Shown here: piece after piece, positions 39,878 through 49,668 of the stretch
Position numbering within the stretch: the stretch's first letter is position 1
Layout: each line of letters starts with the position of its first letter
NCBI RefSeq assembly: GCF_014237835.1
Contig: NZ_JACJVI010000003.1
Span: 124,001-188,000, forward strand
Origin: Rhizobium sp. AQ_MP
Lineage (GTDB): Bacteria; Pseudomonadota; Alphaproteobacteria; Rhizobiales; Rhizobiaceae
Direction: 5' to 3'
Length of the DNA stretch: 64,000 nt
Notes under the pieces: model-generated
Seen by the model: only the letters and a program-made list of their open reading frames with translations
Told to the model about the DNA's origin: nothing
Database searches by the model: none
Program-made: the position numbers and the translations under genes

Positions 39878-42529
39878 ATGAATAGAGGCCATTCTGCAGC
39901 GCTTCCGGAGCATTCCGCCCGCTCCGCGTTGTCAGCGTTCCTGTTCCGGCAGGTGCTCGCCCTGACGGGATTTGCGCTCTTCCTGCTGCTGGTGCTTGCC
40001 GTCGCGGCGCTTGCAACCTGGAACGTTTCCGATCCAAGCCTGTCTTATGCCACGGAAAACGAACCGACCAACATTCTCGGGCTTTCTGGCGCCGTCTTCG
40101 CCGACCTGATGATGCAGTTCTTCGGGCTGGGCAGTCTGCTCGCCCTGCTGCCGGTTCTGGCGTGGTCCTTTGCGCTGATCGGCGGACGCAAGCTGAACCG
40201 TGTGCCTGCCCGTCTCGGCGCCTGGATCGCCGGGGCTCTGGTGGCTGCTGCCGCCGTCGGCTGCTTTCCGCCGCCAACGACCTGGCCGCTTCCCAGCGGG
40301 ACCGGTGGCGTGCTCGGCGATCTCATCCTGCGGTTTCCCGCGCTCTTCATCGGCGCCTACCCGACCTCGACATTTGCCATGATCCTGGGTGTCGTCCTCG
40401 CCCTGCCAGCGACGTGGCTGATGCTGTTTGCCGCCGGCATCGTCGGCAAGCCGGCCGAAGACATCGATGATGAGGAGCCGGTCGCGCCGATTGCGCGAGC
40501 CAAGCCCAAGGCACCGGTGTTCGACGATGACGAGGAAGAGGACGAACGGGAGGGCCCGATCGCCGTCGTCATCGGTGCGGTCACGCATAACTGGTACACC
40601 ACGCGGGCACGCGTGCGACGGCTGTTCGGGCTGAAGCCGAGTGATCGCAGAGAGCGTGACTTCGAGCAGCCCTATGATTTCAACGATGACGAGTTCGGGA
40701 CGCTGAACGAGCCGGTCCGTGCCAAGGCACTGCCGCTCAACGCCCGCGTCGAGCCGTCGCTCGATGGCGGATCCGTACGCGGCACCGGCCGGTCGATCGT
40801 CTCGCCGCCACCCATGTCTGCCGGCAACTTCGAGGACGACGACGACGATATCGACCTTGATGACCTGCCGCGGCCTGTTGGCATTCTGTCCGATGATGGC
40901 GTTCGGCCTGCACCGGCCAAGGCAGGTGCGGCCTCGGCGCGTGTTGCAGCACCCGCTGCCCGGCCGAAACCCGGACCGCGTGTCGATCGCGATGCCCAGG
41001 GATCGCTGCTGCGGCCCGAGGGCTTCCAGCTGCCATCCGTCCATCTGCTCGCCGAGCCACGGGCGATCACCCGCGATGCGACCCTGTCGGCCGAGGCTCT
41101 GGAGCACAATGCCCGTCTGCTCGAGGGCGTTCTCGACGACTTCGGCGTCAAGGGCGAGATCATCCATGTCCGCCCGGGTCCCGTGGTCACGCTTTACGAA
41201 CTGGAGCCGGCACCGGGCATCAAGTCGTCGCGTGTCATCGGTCTTGCCGATGATATCGCCCGCTCGATGAGCGCGATCGCTGCCCGAGTTGCCGTCGTGC
41301 CTGGACGCAACGCGATCGGTATCGAACTGCCGAACCAGACGCGCGAGACCGTCTATCTTCGCGAGTTGATCGGTTCCCGCGACTTCGACGGCAACAAGGC
41401 CAAACTCGCCATGGCACTCGGCAAGACGATCGGCGGCGAGCCTGTGATCGCCGACCTCGCCAAGATGCCGCACCTGCTCGTTGCCGGTACCACCGGCTCG
41501 GGTAAGTCGGTCGCGATCAACACGATGATCCTGTCGCTTCTTTACAAGATGACGCCCGAGCAGTGCCGCCTGATCATGATCGATCCCAAGATGCTGGAGC
41601 TCTCCGTCTATGACGGCATTCCGCACCTGCTCTCGCCCGTCGTCACCGACCCGAAGAAGGCGGTCGTGGCGCTCAAATGGACCGTCCGCGAGATGGAAGA
41701 GCGCTACAAGAAGATGTCGAAGATCGGCGTGCGCAACATCGACGGTTTTAACGCACGCGTTGCCCAGGCGCTGGAAAAGGGCGAGGTTCTGACCCGTACG
41801 GTGCAGACGGGCTTTGACCGCCAGACGGGCGAAGCGATCTACGAGACCGAAGAATTCGACCTGCAGCCGCTGCCTTATATCGTCGTCATCATCGACGAGA
41901 TGGCCGACCTGATGATGGTGGCCGGCAAGGACATCGAAGGCGCGGTTCAGCGTCTCGCGCAGATGGCGCGTGCGGCCGGCATCCATGTGATCATGGCGAC
42001 CCAGCGCCCGTCGGTCGACGTGATCACAGGTACGATCAAGGCAAACTTCCCGACGCGCATCTCCTTCCAGGTGACGTCGAAGATCGACAGCCGGACGATC
42101 CTGGGCGAACAGGGCGCCGAACAGCTGCTCGGCATGGGCGACATGCTCTACATGGCCGGCGGCGGGCGCATCCAGCGTGTCCACGGCCCGTTTGTCTCGG
42201 ATCACGAGGTCGAGGAGATCGTCGCCTATCTCAAGACTCAAGGATCGCCCCAGTATCTCGAAGCGATCACCATCGATGATGACGAGGACGGCGAAGACGG
42301 CGGAGGCCCTGTCGGTACCGGCAATCTTGGGGAATCCGACGATCCCTATGATCAGGCGGTGGCGATTGTGCTGCGTGACGGCAAGGCGTCGACCTCTTAT
42401 GTGCAGCGCCGTCTCGGCATCGGCTACAACAGGGCCGCCTCGCTGATCGAGCGCATGGAGAAAGAGGGGATCATCGGCCCCGCAAACCATGCCGGAAAGC
42501 GCGAGATCCTAGTGCCGACGGAAGAGTGA
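39878..42529 (+). CDS. ftsK: DNA translocase FtsK
   Basis: An 883-residue translocase. Four or five N-terminal spans (residues ~20-185) anchor it at the septum; a Pro/Asp/Glu-rich linker ([23 protein letters not shown]) follows; the motor domain has Walker [17 protein letters not shown] and Walker [16 protein letters not shown]; the C-terminal gamma domain ([24 protein letters not shown]) reads KOPS sites and activates XerCD at dif. The ATG at 39878 is the start of the conserved stretch. The linker is shorter than in E. coli. It likely coordinates chromosome segregation and division. Confidence 0.97.
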   Translation: MNRGHSAALPEHSARSALSAFLFRQVLALTGFALFLLLVLAVAALATWNVSDPSLSYATENEPTNILGLSGAVFADLMMQFFGLGSLLALLPVLAWSFALIGGRKLNRVPARLGAWIAGALVAAAAVGCFPPPTTWPLPSGTGGVLGDLILRFPALFIGAYPTSTFAMILGVVLALPATWLMLFAAGIVGKPAEDIDDEEPVAPIARAKPKAPVFDDDEEEDEREGPIAVVIGAVTHNWYTTRARVRRLFGLKPSDRRERDFEQPYDFNDDEFGTLNEPVRAKALPLNARVEPSLDGGSVRGTGRSIVSPPPMSAGNFEDDDDDIDLDDLPRPVGILSDDGVRPAPAKAGAASARVAAPAARPKPGPRVDRDAQGSLLRPEGFQLPSVHLLAEPRAITRDATLSAEALEHNARLLEGVLDDFGVKGEIIHVRPGPVVTLYELEPAPGIKSSRVIGLADDIARSMSAIAARVAVVPGRNAIGIELPNQTRETVYLRELIGSRDFDGNKAKLAMALGKTIGGEPVIADLAKMPHLLVAGTTGSGKSVAINTMILSLLYKMTPEQCRLIMIDPKMLELSVYDGIPHLLSPVVTDPKKAVVALKWTVREMEERYKKMSKIGVRNIDGFNARVAQALEKGEVLTRTVQTGFDRQTGEAIYETEEFDLQPLPYIVVIIDEMADLMMVAGKDIEGAVQRLAQMARAAGIHVIMATQRPSVDVITGTIKANFPTRISFQVTSKIDSRTILGEQGAEQLLGMGDMLYMAGGGRIQRVHGPFVSDHEVEEIVAYLKTQGSPQYLEAITIDDDEDGEDGGGPVGTGNLGESDDPYDQAVAIVLRDGKASTSYVQRRLGIGYNRAASLIERMEKEGIIGPANHAGKREILVPTEE

Positions 42530-42652
42530 GTGGCAAATGGTCCGTTGATGGAACAACAGGCCTCAAGACGAGTTGCCGCAGCGGCAGGGCGTTGATGGCC
42601 ATGAAGCCGCCGCCTTTTTCGGCGAAACCGGAAGCATATGAAGGAGCACAGC

Positions 42653-43306
42653 ATGACAAAGATCAAAGTTAGCGACGTCCACCAGCCGAAGATGGCCAGC
42701 CGTCGCCAGTTCGTGCTCGGGACGGCTGCGGTCATGGCCTGCGCAGCAATGCCGTTTCCCGTTTGGGCCGCACCGAGCGCTGCTCAGCAGATTGCCGACC
42801 ACTTCTCCAGCGTGAAGACAATGATGGGCGAATTCGTCCAGTTTGGCCCGCGCGGCGAACAGACCGGCGGCAAGTTTTTCATCGAACGGCCCGGCAAGCT
42901 GCGCTTCAACTATGAAAAGCCGTCGCCGATGCGGGTGATTTCCGACGGCAAGAATGTCGTCATCGGCAATACCAAGCTCAAAACCTGGGATCTTTACCCG
43001 CTGAACAAGACGCCGCTCAGCCTGCTTCTGGCGGACCGCATCGATCTGAGCAACCAGATGGTGCGCGACGTCAAGCAGGAGGCGGACCTGACGACGATCG
43101 TCCTGGGTGACCGCACCGTCTTCGGCGATTCGACGATCACGCTGATGTTCGACCCCAAGTCGTTCGAGCTGCGCCAATGGACGATCACGGATGTGCAGAA
43201 GAAGGACACGTCGGTGATGATCTTCAACGTGCAAAACGGTGTGCAGTTGGATCCGAGCGTCTTTGAAATTCCCTATGCGGACGTGCACAGCCAGAAGCGC
43301 GGCTGA
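42653..43306 (+). CDS. LolA-like outer-membrane lipoprotein carrier protein
   Basis: A 217-residue exported protein with the LolA barrel: IADHFSSVKTMMGEFVQFGPRGEQTGGKFFIERPGKLRFNYEKPSPMRVISDGK is the diagnostic run (given here only as its start, IADHFSSVKTMMGEF). It shuttles lipoproteins across the periplasm. AAGGAG lies before the ATG at 42653. The signal region reads ASRRQFVLG plus a hydrophobic run and VWAAP, so it carries a twin-arginine motif, unusual for LolA, which normally uses Sec. It follows ftsK by 123 bases. Confidence 0.88.
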   Translation: MTKIKVSDVHQPKMASRRQFVLGTAAVMACAAMPFPVWAAPSAAQQIADHFSSVKTMMGEFVQFGPRGEQTGGKFFIERPGKLRFNYEKPSPMRVISDGKNVVIGNTKLKTWDLYPLNKTPLSLLLADRIDLSNQMVRDVKQEADLTTIVLGDRTVFGDSTITLMFDPKSFELRQWTITDVQKKDTSVMIFNVQNGVQLDPSVFEIPYADVHSQKRG

Positions 43307-43330
43307 CCCTCGTCTGATCTCATTGTGGAG

Positions 43331-43365
43331 AAGGTGGCGTGTCCGGCAGGCTACGCCGCCTTTTT
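43331..43365 (+). terminator. Rho-independent terminator after lolA
   Basis: AAGGTGGCGT (43331-43340) pairs with ACGCCGCCTT (43353-43362; one wobble), followed by a T run. Confidence 0.85.
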
Positions 43366-43422
43366 CTGTTCAGGGGGAGGCAAATCCCCTAAGAGGCGGT
43401 TATGGACAGGAAGGGACCAGCC

Positions 43423-44229
43423 ATGCGCCTTGCAATCTCCACTTGGAACATCAATTCGGTCCGGCTGCGTCTGCCCATCGTCGTGGACTTCCTCCGGCGT
43501 GTGAACCCCGACATCCTGTGTCTTCAGGAAATCAAGTGCCAGAACGACCAGTTCCCGGCCGCGGAGATCGCCGAGCTCGGCTATTCCAACATCGTCATCC
43601 ACGGGCAAAAGGGCTATCACGGGGTGGCGATCTGCTCGAAGCTGCCCCTGGCGGAAGACCATCGTCAGGACTATTGCGGCGTCGGCGATAGCCGCCATAT
43701 CTCGGCGATCTTCGAGTGGGCGGGCCGGCGCATCCGCCTGCACAATTTCTATGTCCCGGCTGGCGGCGATGAACCGAACCGCGAGGTGAACCCGAAGTTC
43801 GGCCACAAGCTGGATTTCGTCGAGGAGATGAAGGCGCTTTCGGCGGAGGCCGAGCCGAACACGGCGTCGATCCTCGTGGGCGACCTCAACATCGCGCCGC
43901 TGGAGCATGATGTCTGGTCGCACAAGCAGATGCTGAAGATCGTCAGCCACACGCCGGTCGAGACCGAGGGGCTGCTCGACATCATGCGGCAGGGCAAGTG
44001 GGTGGATCTCATGCGCCAGCATGTCCCGGCATCGGAGAAGCTCTACACCTGGTGGAGCTACAGGGCGAAGGACTGGGCTGCCGCGGATCGCGGCCGGCGT
44101 CTCGACCATATCTGGTCGTCGGCCGATCTTGCCCCGCTTCTGGCGCGCATCGATGTCCTGAAGGAAGCCAGAGGCTGGAACCAGCCTTCCGATCATGTCC
44201 CGGTCACGGCCTATTTCGAGACTCCATAG
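43423..44229 (+). CDS. xthA: Exodeoxyribonuclease III
   Basis: A 268-residue EEP-family nuclease: ISTWNINSVRLRLPIVVDFL, LCLQEIKCQNDQFP (catalytic Glu), YNV-like NFYVPAGGDE, LVGDLNIAPLEHDVW (Asp/Asn pair) and the C-terminal RRLDHIWSS and SDHVPVTAYF (His) motifs. It cleaves abasic sites and degrades 3' ends in base excision repair. GGAAGGGA precedes the start at 43423; the ATG at 43402 lacks a site. Confidence 0.95.
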   Translation: MRLAISTWNINSVRLRLPIVVDFLRRVNPDILCLQEIKCQNDQFPAAEIAELGYSNIVIHGQKGYHGVAICSKLPLAEDHRQDYCGVGDSRHISAIFEWAGRRIRLHNFYVPAGGDEPNREVNPKFGHKLDFVEEMKALSAEAEPNTASILVGDLNIAPLEHDVWSHKQMLKIVSHTPVETEGLLDIMRQGKWVDLMRQHVPASEKLYTWWSYRAKDWAAADRGRRLDHIWSSADLAPLLARIDVLKEARGWNQPSDHVPVTAYFETP

Positions 44230-44300
44230 CCTGCTATAGACAGCCGGCTCTTTAATTTTTCATGGTGACCGGGCCCTGGGCCCCTGGTTGACACGTGGTA

Positions 44301-44756
44301 TCAGGAGAATTTCGGTGCCAGGGTTTCGGCGCCCTCGATCAGGGCGGCCAAAGACTGTTTGATGCGACCTTCGACCTGGCGGGCCATTTGCGGGTATTCC
44401 TCGAGCAGTCTGTGGAACAGCGCTCGCGTGATCCTGATGACATCGACATCGTCGACCGCGACGGCGGTGTATTTCCGCTCAACCATGGTGATCAGTGCGA
44501 GTTCCGACAACATCACGCCCGGCCCGACGCGGGCCTCCAGATGCGGCTTGCCGTCCCGGCCGATCACGTAGAGCTCGATATCGCCACGCGTGATCACATA
44601 GGCGCATTCGGCAGGCGCCTTCTCCCGAAAGAGAGCCTGACCCGCCGCGACCTGCCTGTGCTCGGCCCCGAAGGCAATCAACTTCAACTGATCCTTGTCG
44701 AGACCCGAGAAGAGCGGCAGGGCCGACAGAAGCTCTATATCGTCGCTGAGTGACAT
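44301..44756 (-). CDS. Stand-alone cyclic nucleotide-binding domain protein
   Basis: A 151-residue protein made of one cNMP-binding barrel: LSALPLFSGLDKDQLKLIAF, the phosphate cassette ECAYVITRGDIELYV and GVMLSELALITMVERKYTAVA. There is no helix-turn-helix C-terminus, so it is not a Crp/Fnr activator. The cassette GVMLSELAL keeps the Glu but lacks the Arg of strict cAMP binders. It may bind another nucleotide or regulate a partner. It is oriented against xthA and its 3' end is near that gene's end. Confidence 0.85.
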   Translation of the reverse strand: MSLSDDIELLSALPLFSGLDKDQLKLIAFGAEHRQVAAGQALFREKAPAECAYVITRGDIELYVIGRDGKPHLEARVGPGVMLSELALITMVERKYTAVAVDDVDVIRITRALFHRLLEEYPQMARQVEGRIKQSLAALIEGAETLAPKFS

Positions 44757-44812
44757 GGCGTTTCCCTGGTCGGATCGGGTCTGGCTGGTCCGCCCGTGGT
44801 CCGTGCATAACG

Positions 44813-44856
44813 CAAAACGGGGATGAAGACGACCCGTGAGCCCTCTTCATCCCCGT
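44813..44856 (-). terminator. Terminator of the response regulator gene
   Basis: ACGGGGATGAAGA (44817-44829) pairs perfectly with TCTTCATCCCCGT (44844-44856) around a 14-base loop; on the minus strand TTTTG follows. It lies 18 bases past the gene's stop codon. Confidence 0.85.
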
Positions 44857-44873
44857 CGCAATCATCTCTACAG

Positions 44874-45557
44874 TCAGGGAACGATCTTGTAGCCGCCGTT
44901 CTCGGTCACCAGGATTTCGGCATTGGATGGATCGCGTTCGATCTTCTGGCGCAGGCGATAGACATGGGTTTCCAGCGTGTGCGTCGTGACACCGGAATTG
45001 TAGCCCCAGACTTCCTCCAGAAGGACGTCACGCGTCACCACCTTCTGGCCTGCACGGTAGAGGTAGCGAATGATCGCGGATTCCTTTTCCGTCAGGCGGA
45101 TCTTCTTGCCGTCCTCGGTCGTGAGCAGCTTCTGGCTCGGCTTGAAGAGATAGGGGCCAACCCCGAACGTCGCGTCTTCGCTTTGTTCGAACTGGCGCAG
45201 CTGCGCACGGATGCGCGCCAGCAGAACCGCAAAGCGGAAAGGTTTCGTCACATAGTCATTGGCGCCGGCTTCAAGACCAAGGATCGTATCGGAATCCGTG
45301 TCGTGCCCCGTCAGCATGATGACCGGCGACTTGAAGCCGCCCTTGCGCAGAAGCTTCACGGCCTCGCGGCCATCCATGTCCGGCAGGCCCACGTCCATGA
45401 TCATCAGATCGACCTGGGCTGTCTTCGCTGTCTGCATGGCGCGGGTGGCATTGCTCTCCTGCAGCAGCGCGAACTCTTCGTAGAGCGAAAGCTGCTCGAC
45501 CAGGATCTGCCTCAGATCGTCGTCATCATCTACCAGCAGAATGGTCCGCGTCGTCAT
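44874..45557 (-). CDS. OmpR/PhoB-family response regulator (CenR-like)
   Basis: A 227-residue regulator with a receiver domain (DDDDDLR acidic pocket, phospho-acceptor Asp55 in MIMDVGLPDMDG, conserved Lys in YVTKPF) and a winged-helix output domain (LTEKESAIIRYLYRAGQKVV … LETHVYRLRQKIE). It resembles CenR, the envelope regulator of alphaproteobacteria; I give no symbol as I cannot confirm orthology. No histidine kinase gene is adjacent. It is divergent from an L,D-transpeptidase gene 124 bases away, which is in line with an envelope role. Confidence 0.9.
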   Translation of the reverse strand: MTTRTILLVDDDDDLRQILVEQLSLYEEFALLQESNATRAMQTAKTAQVDLMIMDVGLPDMDGREAVKLLRKGGFKSPVIMLTGHDTDSDTILGLEAGANDYVTKPFRFAVLLARIRAQLRQFEQSEDATFGVGPYLFKPSQKLLTTEDGKKIRLTEKESAIIRYLYRAGQKVVTRDVLLEEVWGYNSGVTTHTLETHVYRLRQKIERDPSNAEILVTENGGYKIVP

Positions 45558-45681
45558 CCGTCATCCTTCCAGATTGATCCCGTCCTCGGGTCTTGCTGCC
45601 CAAGTAAACCGCATGTAAGCCTAACTCGCAGCCGTTTAAGGGCCATGAATACAACAATATTCACGAAGAAGGCAAAAAGTC

Positions 45682-46239
45682 GTGACCAAGAGGCCAGTTG
45701 CACTGAAAAGGTCCGGAAAGACCGTCAGTCGGCTTCTGGTTCGCCCGGCGCCCGGCAATCCGAGACAGGCCATCCTGCAGGCAGGCCCGCTGACCTTTCG
45801 TGCTGCTCTTGGACGCAGCGGACGCTCGAGCCGCAAGCGCGAGGGTGACGGCGCAACGCCGATCGCCACCATGCCGCTCCTGTTCGGCTATCGGCGTGGG
45901 GATCGAGGTCCCCTGCCGGCAACGCCGCTCGCCATGCGCCGATCGCTACCCGACATGCTCTGGTGCGACGCGGTCAGCGACCCGAACTATAATCGGCCTG
46001 TCCGTGCGCCGTTCAGCCCGAGCCACGAGAAACTGGAGCGTGCCGACGAGCTCTATGATGTCTGCATCGTACTCGACTGGAATTTCCGCTGTCGGAAGCG
46101 CAGATGTGGCTCCGCGATCTTCTTTCACATCGCCAGACCCGGCTACACGCCGACAGAGGGTTGTGTGGCGATCAGCCTTCGCGACATGCGGCGGATTCTC
46201 CCCCATCTTGGTCGACGGACATCCCTTCAGGTTCTCTGA
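45682..46239 (+). CDS. L,D-transpeptidase (YkuD family)
   Basis: A 185-residue YkuD domain: LTFRAALGRSGRSSRKREGDGATPIA at the start of the fold and the active site FFHIARPGYTPTEGCVAIS, with His149 and Cys161. There is no obvious signal peptide and no LysM domain; the N-terminus is basic. YkuD enzymes form 3-3 peptidoglycan cross-links, the dominant type in Rhizobiales. The start is GTG with AAGG about ten bases upstream. It is divergent from a CenR-like regulator, which could control it. Confidence 0.88.
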   Translation: MTKRPVALKRSGKTVSRLLVRPAPGNPRQAILQAGPLTFRAALGRSGRSSRKREGDGATPIATMPLLFGYRRGDRGPLPATPLAMRRSLPDMLWCDAVSDPNYNRPVRAPFSPSHEKLERADELYDVCIVLDWNFRCRKRRCGSAIFFHIARPGYTPTEGCVAISLRDMRRILPHLGRRTSLQVL

Positions 46240-46389
46240 TTGGAACTTCAGTCCTTTTGACCGCTTGTCCTCTTTCATCGGGGGCTCACCGGCCTAAATA
46301 CGACTTGCGGCCGGTACGTCTTTCTCTTCGCCGCCGCCACCGGTTTCGCGCTCCAGCGCAGACACTTTCCGATCCGGAGATATCAGCAA

Positions 46390-47220
46390 ATGACAGATCA
46401 AACCCATATTGCCCTGAATGACGGCGCTCGCATCCCCCAGGTGGGGCTCGGCGTCTGGCAGACACCCAACGATGAGGCGGCTCCTGCGGTCAAAGCTGCT
46501 CTCGATGCCGGCTACCGTCATGTCGACACCGCAGCGGTCTATGAAAACGAAGAGGGGGTGGGCGAGGGGATCCGGCAGTCGGGCCTTGCACGGTCCGACA
46601 TCTTCCTCACCACCAAGCTCTGGAACAATGACCAGGGCCATGACCAGACGCTGCGCGCTTTCGACGCCAGCTTGAAGAGGCTCGGGACGGACTATGTCGA
46701 TCTCTATCTGATCCACTGGCCCTCGCCCCATCGCGGCCTGTTTGTCGACACCTGGAAGGCCTTCATCAAGCTGAAGGAAGAAGGCCGCGTCAAATCGATC
46801 GGCGTTTCCAACTTCTATCCAGAGCATATCGAGAAGATCGTCGCCGAGACGGGCGTCGTTCCCGTCATCAACCAGATCGAGCTGCATCCGGATTTCCAGC
46901 AGCGTGCGGCCCGGGAATTCCACGACAAGCATCGCATCGCGACTCAATCCTGGAGCCCTCTCGGCCAGGGCAAGCTTCTCGGTCATCCGGCGATCGCCGA
47001 GATCGCCAGCAAGCTTGGTCGCACGCCCGCTCAGGTCATCATCCGGTGGCACATCGATAATGGCCTCGTGGTCATCCCGAAGTCGGTCACGCCGTCGCGC
47101 ATCATCGAAAACTTCCAGGTCTTCGATTTCAAGCTGTCGAGCGAGGATCTTGCCAAGCTGAACGGCCTGGATGACGCTGCGGCCCGCATCGGACCGGATC
47201 CCAAGACGGCGACCTTCTGA
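46390..47220 (+). CDS. Aldo/keto reductase (Dkg/AKR5-type)
   Basis: A 276-residue NADPH-dependent reductase: DAGYRHVDTAAVYENEEGVGEGI carries catalytic Asp and Tyr, IFLTTKLWN the Lys, and YLIHWPSP the His. GVSNFYPEHI and the C-terminal IPKSVTPSRIIENFQVFDF form the NADPH site. It resembles 2,5-diketo-D-gluconate reductases, which also reduce methylglyoxal and other aldehydes. A terminator follows 29 bases after the stop. Confidence 0.92.
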   Translation: MTDQTHIALNDGARIPQVGLGVWQTPNDEAAPAVKAALDAGYRHVDTAAVYENEEGVGEGIRQSGLARSDIFLTTKLWNNDQGHDQTLRAFDASLKRLGTDYVDLYLIHWPSPHRGLFVDTWKAFIKLKEEGRVKSIGVSNFYPEHIEKIVAETGVVPVINQIELHPDFQQRAAREFHDKHRIATQSWSPLGQGKLLGHPAIAEIASKLGRTPAQVIIRWHIDNGLVVIPKSVTPSRIIENFQVFDFKLSSEDLAKLNGLDDAAARIGPDPKTATF

Positions 47221-47249
47221 TCCGCCTTGTATAAGCACAGTTGAAGTGC

Positions 47250-47283
47250 GGGCCGCTTTTCCTGGGAAAGCGGCCCGTTTTTT
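47250..47283 (+). terminator. Rho-independent terminator after the aldo/keto reductase gene
   Basis: GGGCCGCTTT (47250-47259) pairs perfectly with AAAGCGGCCC (47267-47276), followed by GTTTTTT. It also separates the convergent NTF2-like gene. Confidence 0.9.
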
Positions 47284-47285
47284 GT

Positions 47286-47792
47286 TTATTGCCTGAGCGC
47301 AGAATCCCAATGCTCGTCGGCCTTGCCGTCGACGATCCGCCAGGTGTCGTACCAGGTCGTCGTATAGGTCTTGGAGGGATCCTTCGGGTCCTTCTCTTCC
47401 CTGACAATTCCCACAGTGACGAGATCGCCCTCGGCCGTTACGAAGGCCACCGGCATCGACAGTTTTTCCGGGATTGGCTTTTTTTCGACCTTTAGCACCT
47501 CTGTGAAGAAGCGCACGACCGTGTCCCGCCCGGACGCGACGTTGGGATTGTGCTGCATGTAGCGCTCGCTCAGGAGTTCATCGGCCTTGTCCCAGTGTCC
47601 GGCCTCCAGGAGATCCCGGAGAATACGGTAGACCACCTGCTTGTTGGCATGCAGCTGCGGATCGGGGCTCGTGAAGAGCGCCTCCTTGTCTACCGCGGCG
47701 ACGACGGGTTCCTGCGCCGAGGCGGCGAGCGGTGTCATGGCCCCGGCGATCAGGGCGAATGCGAGCAAGGCATGCTTTGGTCTGAAGAGCAT
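47286..47792 (-). CDS. Secreted NTF2/SnoaL-like protein
   Basis: A 168-residue protein with a Sec signal peptide (MLFRPKHALLAFALIAG … AASAQ) and one NTF2-like cone domain: LEAGHWDKADELLSERYMQHNPNVASGRDTVVRFF and TTTWYDTWRIVDGKADEHWD are typical of SnoaL-related polyketide cyclase-like proteins. NTF2-like folds bind small ligands or catalyse isomerisations; no specific role can be given. It is divergent from the amino-acid binding protein gene. Confidence 0.85.
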   Translation of the reverse strand: MLFRPKHALLAFALIAGAMTPLAASAQEPVVAAVDKEALFTSPDPQLHANKQVVYRILRDLLEAGHWDKADELLSERYMQHNPNVASGRDTVVRFFTEVLKVEKKPIPEKLSMPVAFVTAEGDLVTVGIVREEKDPKDPSKTYTTTWYDTWRIVDGKADEHWDSALRQ

Positions 47793-48014
47793 GATGGTTC
47801 CTCTTGTTGGCGAATGGCCCGGAAGCTAAGGCACAGAAATAGATACTCACGGGAATTGCTGAAAGAAGGCAGTTTTTCCGGATATGGTCAGCAAGAGAGA
47901 ACCAACCATGCGTAGTTCTGCAGTAGAATTGCATCCTGTTCATCAAGAACTCCGCTTCTTGCCAGCGGGGAAGGAGATGTGACACTGTGCGCTGCCACAA
48001 TTCGGGAGATTTCC

Positions 48015-48812
48015 ATGCTGTTTCGCCGCGCTGTCCTTGCCGGTCTGTCCGCCCTTGCCGTCTTGCCCTTTGCCGCCCAGGCCAGCGACCTGCCGGATCT
48101 CGCTGGCAAGACCGTCGTCGTCGTGACGGAAAACGCCTATCCGCCGCTGCAATTCGTCGATCCCAAATCAGGCGAGCAGATCGGCTGGGAATATGATGCG
48201 ATGAACGAGATCGCCAAGCGGCTGAACTTCAAGGTCGAGTACCAGAATACGTCGTGGGACGCGATGATCCAGGCTGTTTCCGACGGTCAGTATCAGGTCG
48301 GCATGACCGGCATCACCATCAAGGAAGATCGCAAGGAGAAGGTCGACTTCTCCGATCCTTACATGCGTTCGGAGCAGTTCATGCTGGTGCGCAGTGACGA
48401 AAGCCGCTTTACCGATTCCAAGACTTTCGCGGCGTTCACGGATGGCCTCGTCGGTGCCCAGCCCGGGACCACACCCTTCTACACGGCCGTCTATGAAATT
48501 CTCGACGGCAATGAGCAAAATCCGCGCATCAAGCTGTTCGAAACTTTCGGGGCCACGGTTCAGGCCCTGAAGACGGGTGACGTCGACGTGGTGCTGACCG
48601 ACGGTACTGCTGGCAAGGGTTACGTCGATTCCTCGAATGGCGGCCTGAAGCTGATCGGCGGCCCGCTGGGGTCGGAGGACTTCGGTTTCATTTTCCCGAA
48701 GGGATCCGATCTCGTTGCGCCCATCAACGCCGCGATTGCCTCGATGAAGGCCGATGGCACGATCGATGCGCTCAACAAGAAGTGGTTCCTCGACTACAAG
48801 ATGGGCGAATGA
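48015..48812 (+). CDS. Polar amino-acid ABC transporter, binding protein
   Basis: A 265-residue family 3 solute-binding protein. The ATG at 48015 follows GGGAG and starts a Sec signal peptide ([19 protein letters not shown] … AQAS). The mature part shows [35 protein letters not shown], and the ligand loop [18 protein letters not shown], typical of Glu/Gln/His/Arg binders. The ligand is not decidable by eye. The permease gene follows by 37 bases, but no ATPase gene is present. Confidence 0.92.
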   Translation: MLFRRAVLAGLSALAVLPFAAQASDLPDLAGKTVVVVTENAYPPLQFVDPKSGEQIGWEYDAMNEIAKRLNFKVEYQNTSWDAMIQAVSDGQYQVGMTGITIKEDRKEKVDFSDPYMRSEQFMLVRSDESRFTDSKTFAAFTDGLVGAQPGTTPFYTAVYEILDGNEQNPRIKLFETFGATVQALKTGDVDVVLTDGTAGKGYVDSSNGGLKLIGGPLGSEDFGFIFPKGSDLVAPINAAIASMKADGTIDALNKKWFLDYKMGE

Positions 48813-48849
48813 GCCAGTTGCGTCCCTGCGACCTGAAGGCGGGTGACTG

Positions 48850-49668
48850 ATGGCATTCCAGACCCTTCCTCAGGGTGATCAGAAGGGCGACCGGCCTTGG
48901 TGGCTGGTCGCCTTCGTCTTGATGGCGGTTGCGCTGGCCGGCGTGATCTTTGTCAGCGATCTCTATGCCCAGGTCTTCAACACGGTGGTCAAAGGCCTGT
49001 GGGTCACGGTCTTCGTCACTCTTGTCGGCTTCTCGCTTGCGACGGCCCTTGGCTTGCTGATCGCCCTGCTCGGCATGTCCGACAGTATCGTTCTTCGCCA
49101 GATCGCCCGCTTCTATGTCGAAGTGGTGCGTGGCATACCGATCATCGTGCTGCTCTTCTACATCGCCTTTGTCGGGGCACCGGGTTTCGTTGCCCTCTAC
49201 AATCTGGTGATGTCGCCACTCATCTCCGCAGGAATGTTCGACGCCATGATCGTGCGCGACGTCTCCCTGATGTGGCGTGCGATCATCGCGTTGATGATCG
49301 GCTACTCAGCCTTCATCGCCGAGATTTTCCGTGCCGGCATCCAGTCCATCGACAAGGGGCAGATCGAGGCGGCCAAGGCCTTGGGCCTCAGCCGGAGCCA
49401 GCGTTTCCGTCTTGTCATCTTTCCGCAGGCGATCAGGGTTATCTTCCCGCCACTCTCGAACGATTTCGTCGCCATGGTGAAGGACAGCTCATTGGTATCG
49501 GTGCTTGGCGTGGCCGACATCACCCAGATGGCCAAGGTTTATGCATCCGGATCGTTCCGGTTCTTCGAGACCTATTCGATCGTTGCCTATGTCTATCTTG
49601 TGCTGACCATTGGCCTCTCGATCCTGCTCAGAGGCTTCGAGAAGCGCATGCGGGAGCGCCGCGGATGA
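48850..49668 (+). CDS. Polar amino-acid ABC transporter permease
   Basis: A 272-residue HisMQ-type permease with about five to six spans and the EAA loop IEAAKALGLSRSQRFRLVIFPQAIRVIFPPLSNDF. It pairs with the preceding binding protein. Its stop overlaps the start of a GT90 glycosyltransferase gene (ATGA at 49665-49668). A cognate ATP-binding subunit is not encoded here and must be supplied in trans. Confidence 0.93.
   Translation: MAFQTLPQGDQKGDRPWWLVAFVLMAVALAGVIFVSDLYAQVFNTVVKGLWVTVFVTLVGFSLATALGLLIALLGMSDSIVLRQIARFYVEVVRGIPIIVLLFYIAFVGAPGFVALYNLVMSPLISAGMFDAMIVRDVSLMWRAIIALMIGYSAFIAEIFRAGIQSIDKGQIEAAKALGLSRSQRFRLVIFPQAIRVIFPPLSNDFVAMVKDSSLVSVLGVADITQMAKVYASGSFRFFETYSIVAYVYLVLTIGLSILLRGFEKRMRERRG

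Noticed and set aside
39932..42490. 852-codon open frame on the strand opposite ftsK
   Set aside because: It mirrors ftsK codons; high third-position GC removes stops on the opposite strand. No ribosome site or family motif; ftsK itself is certain.
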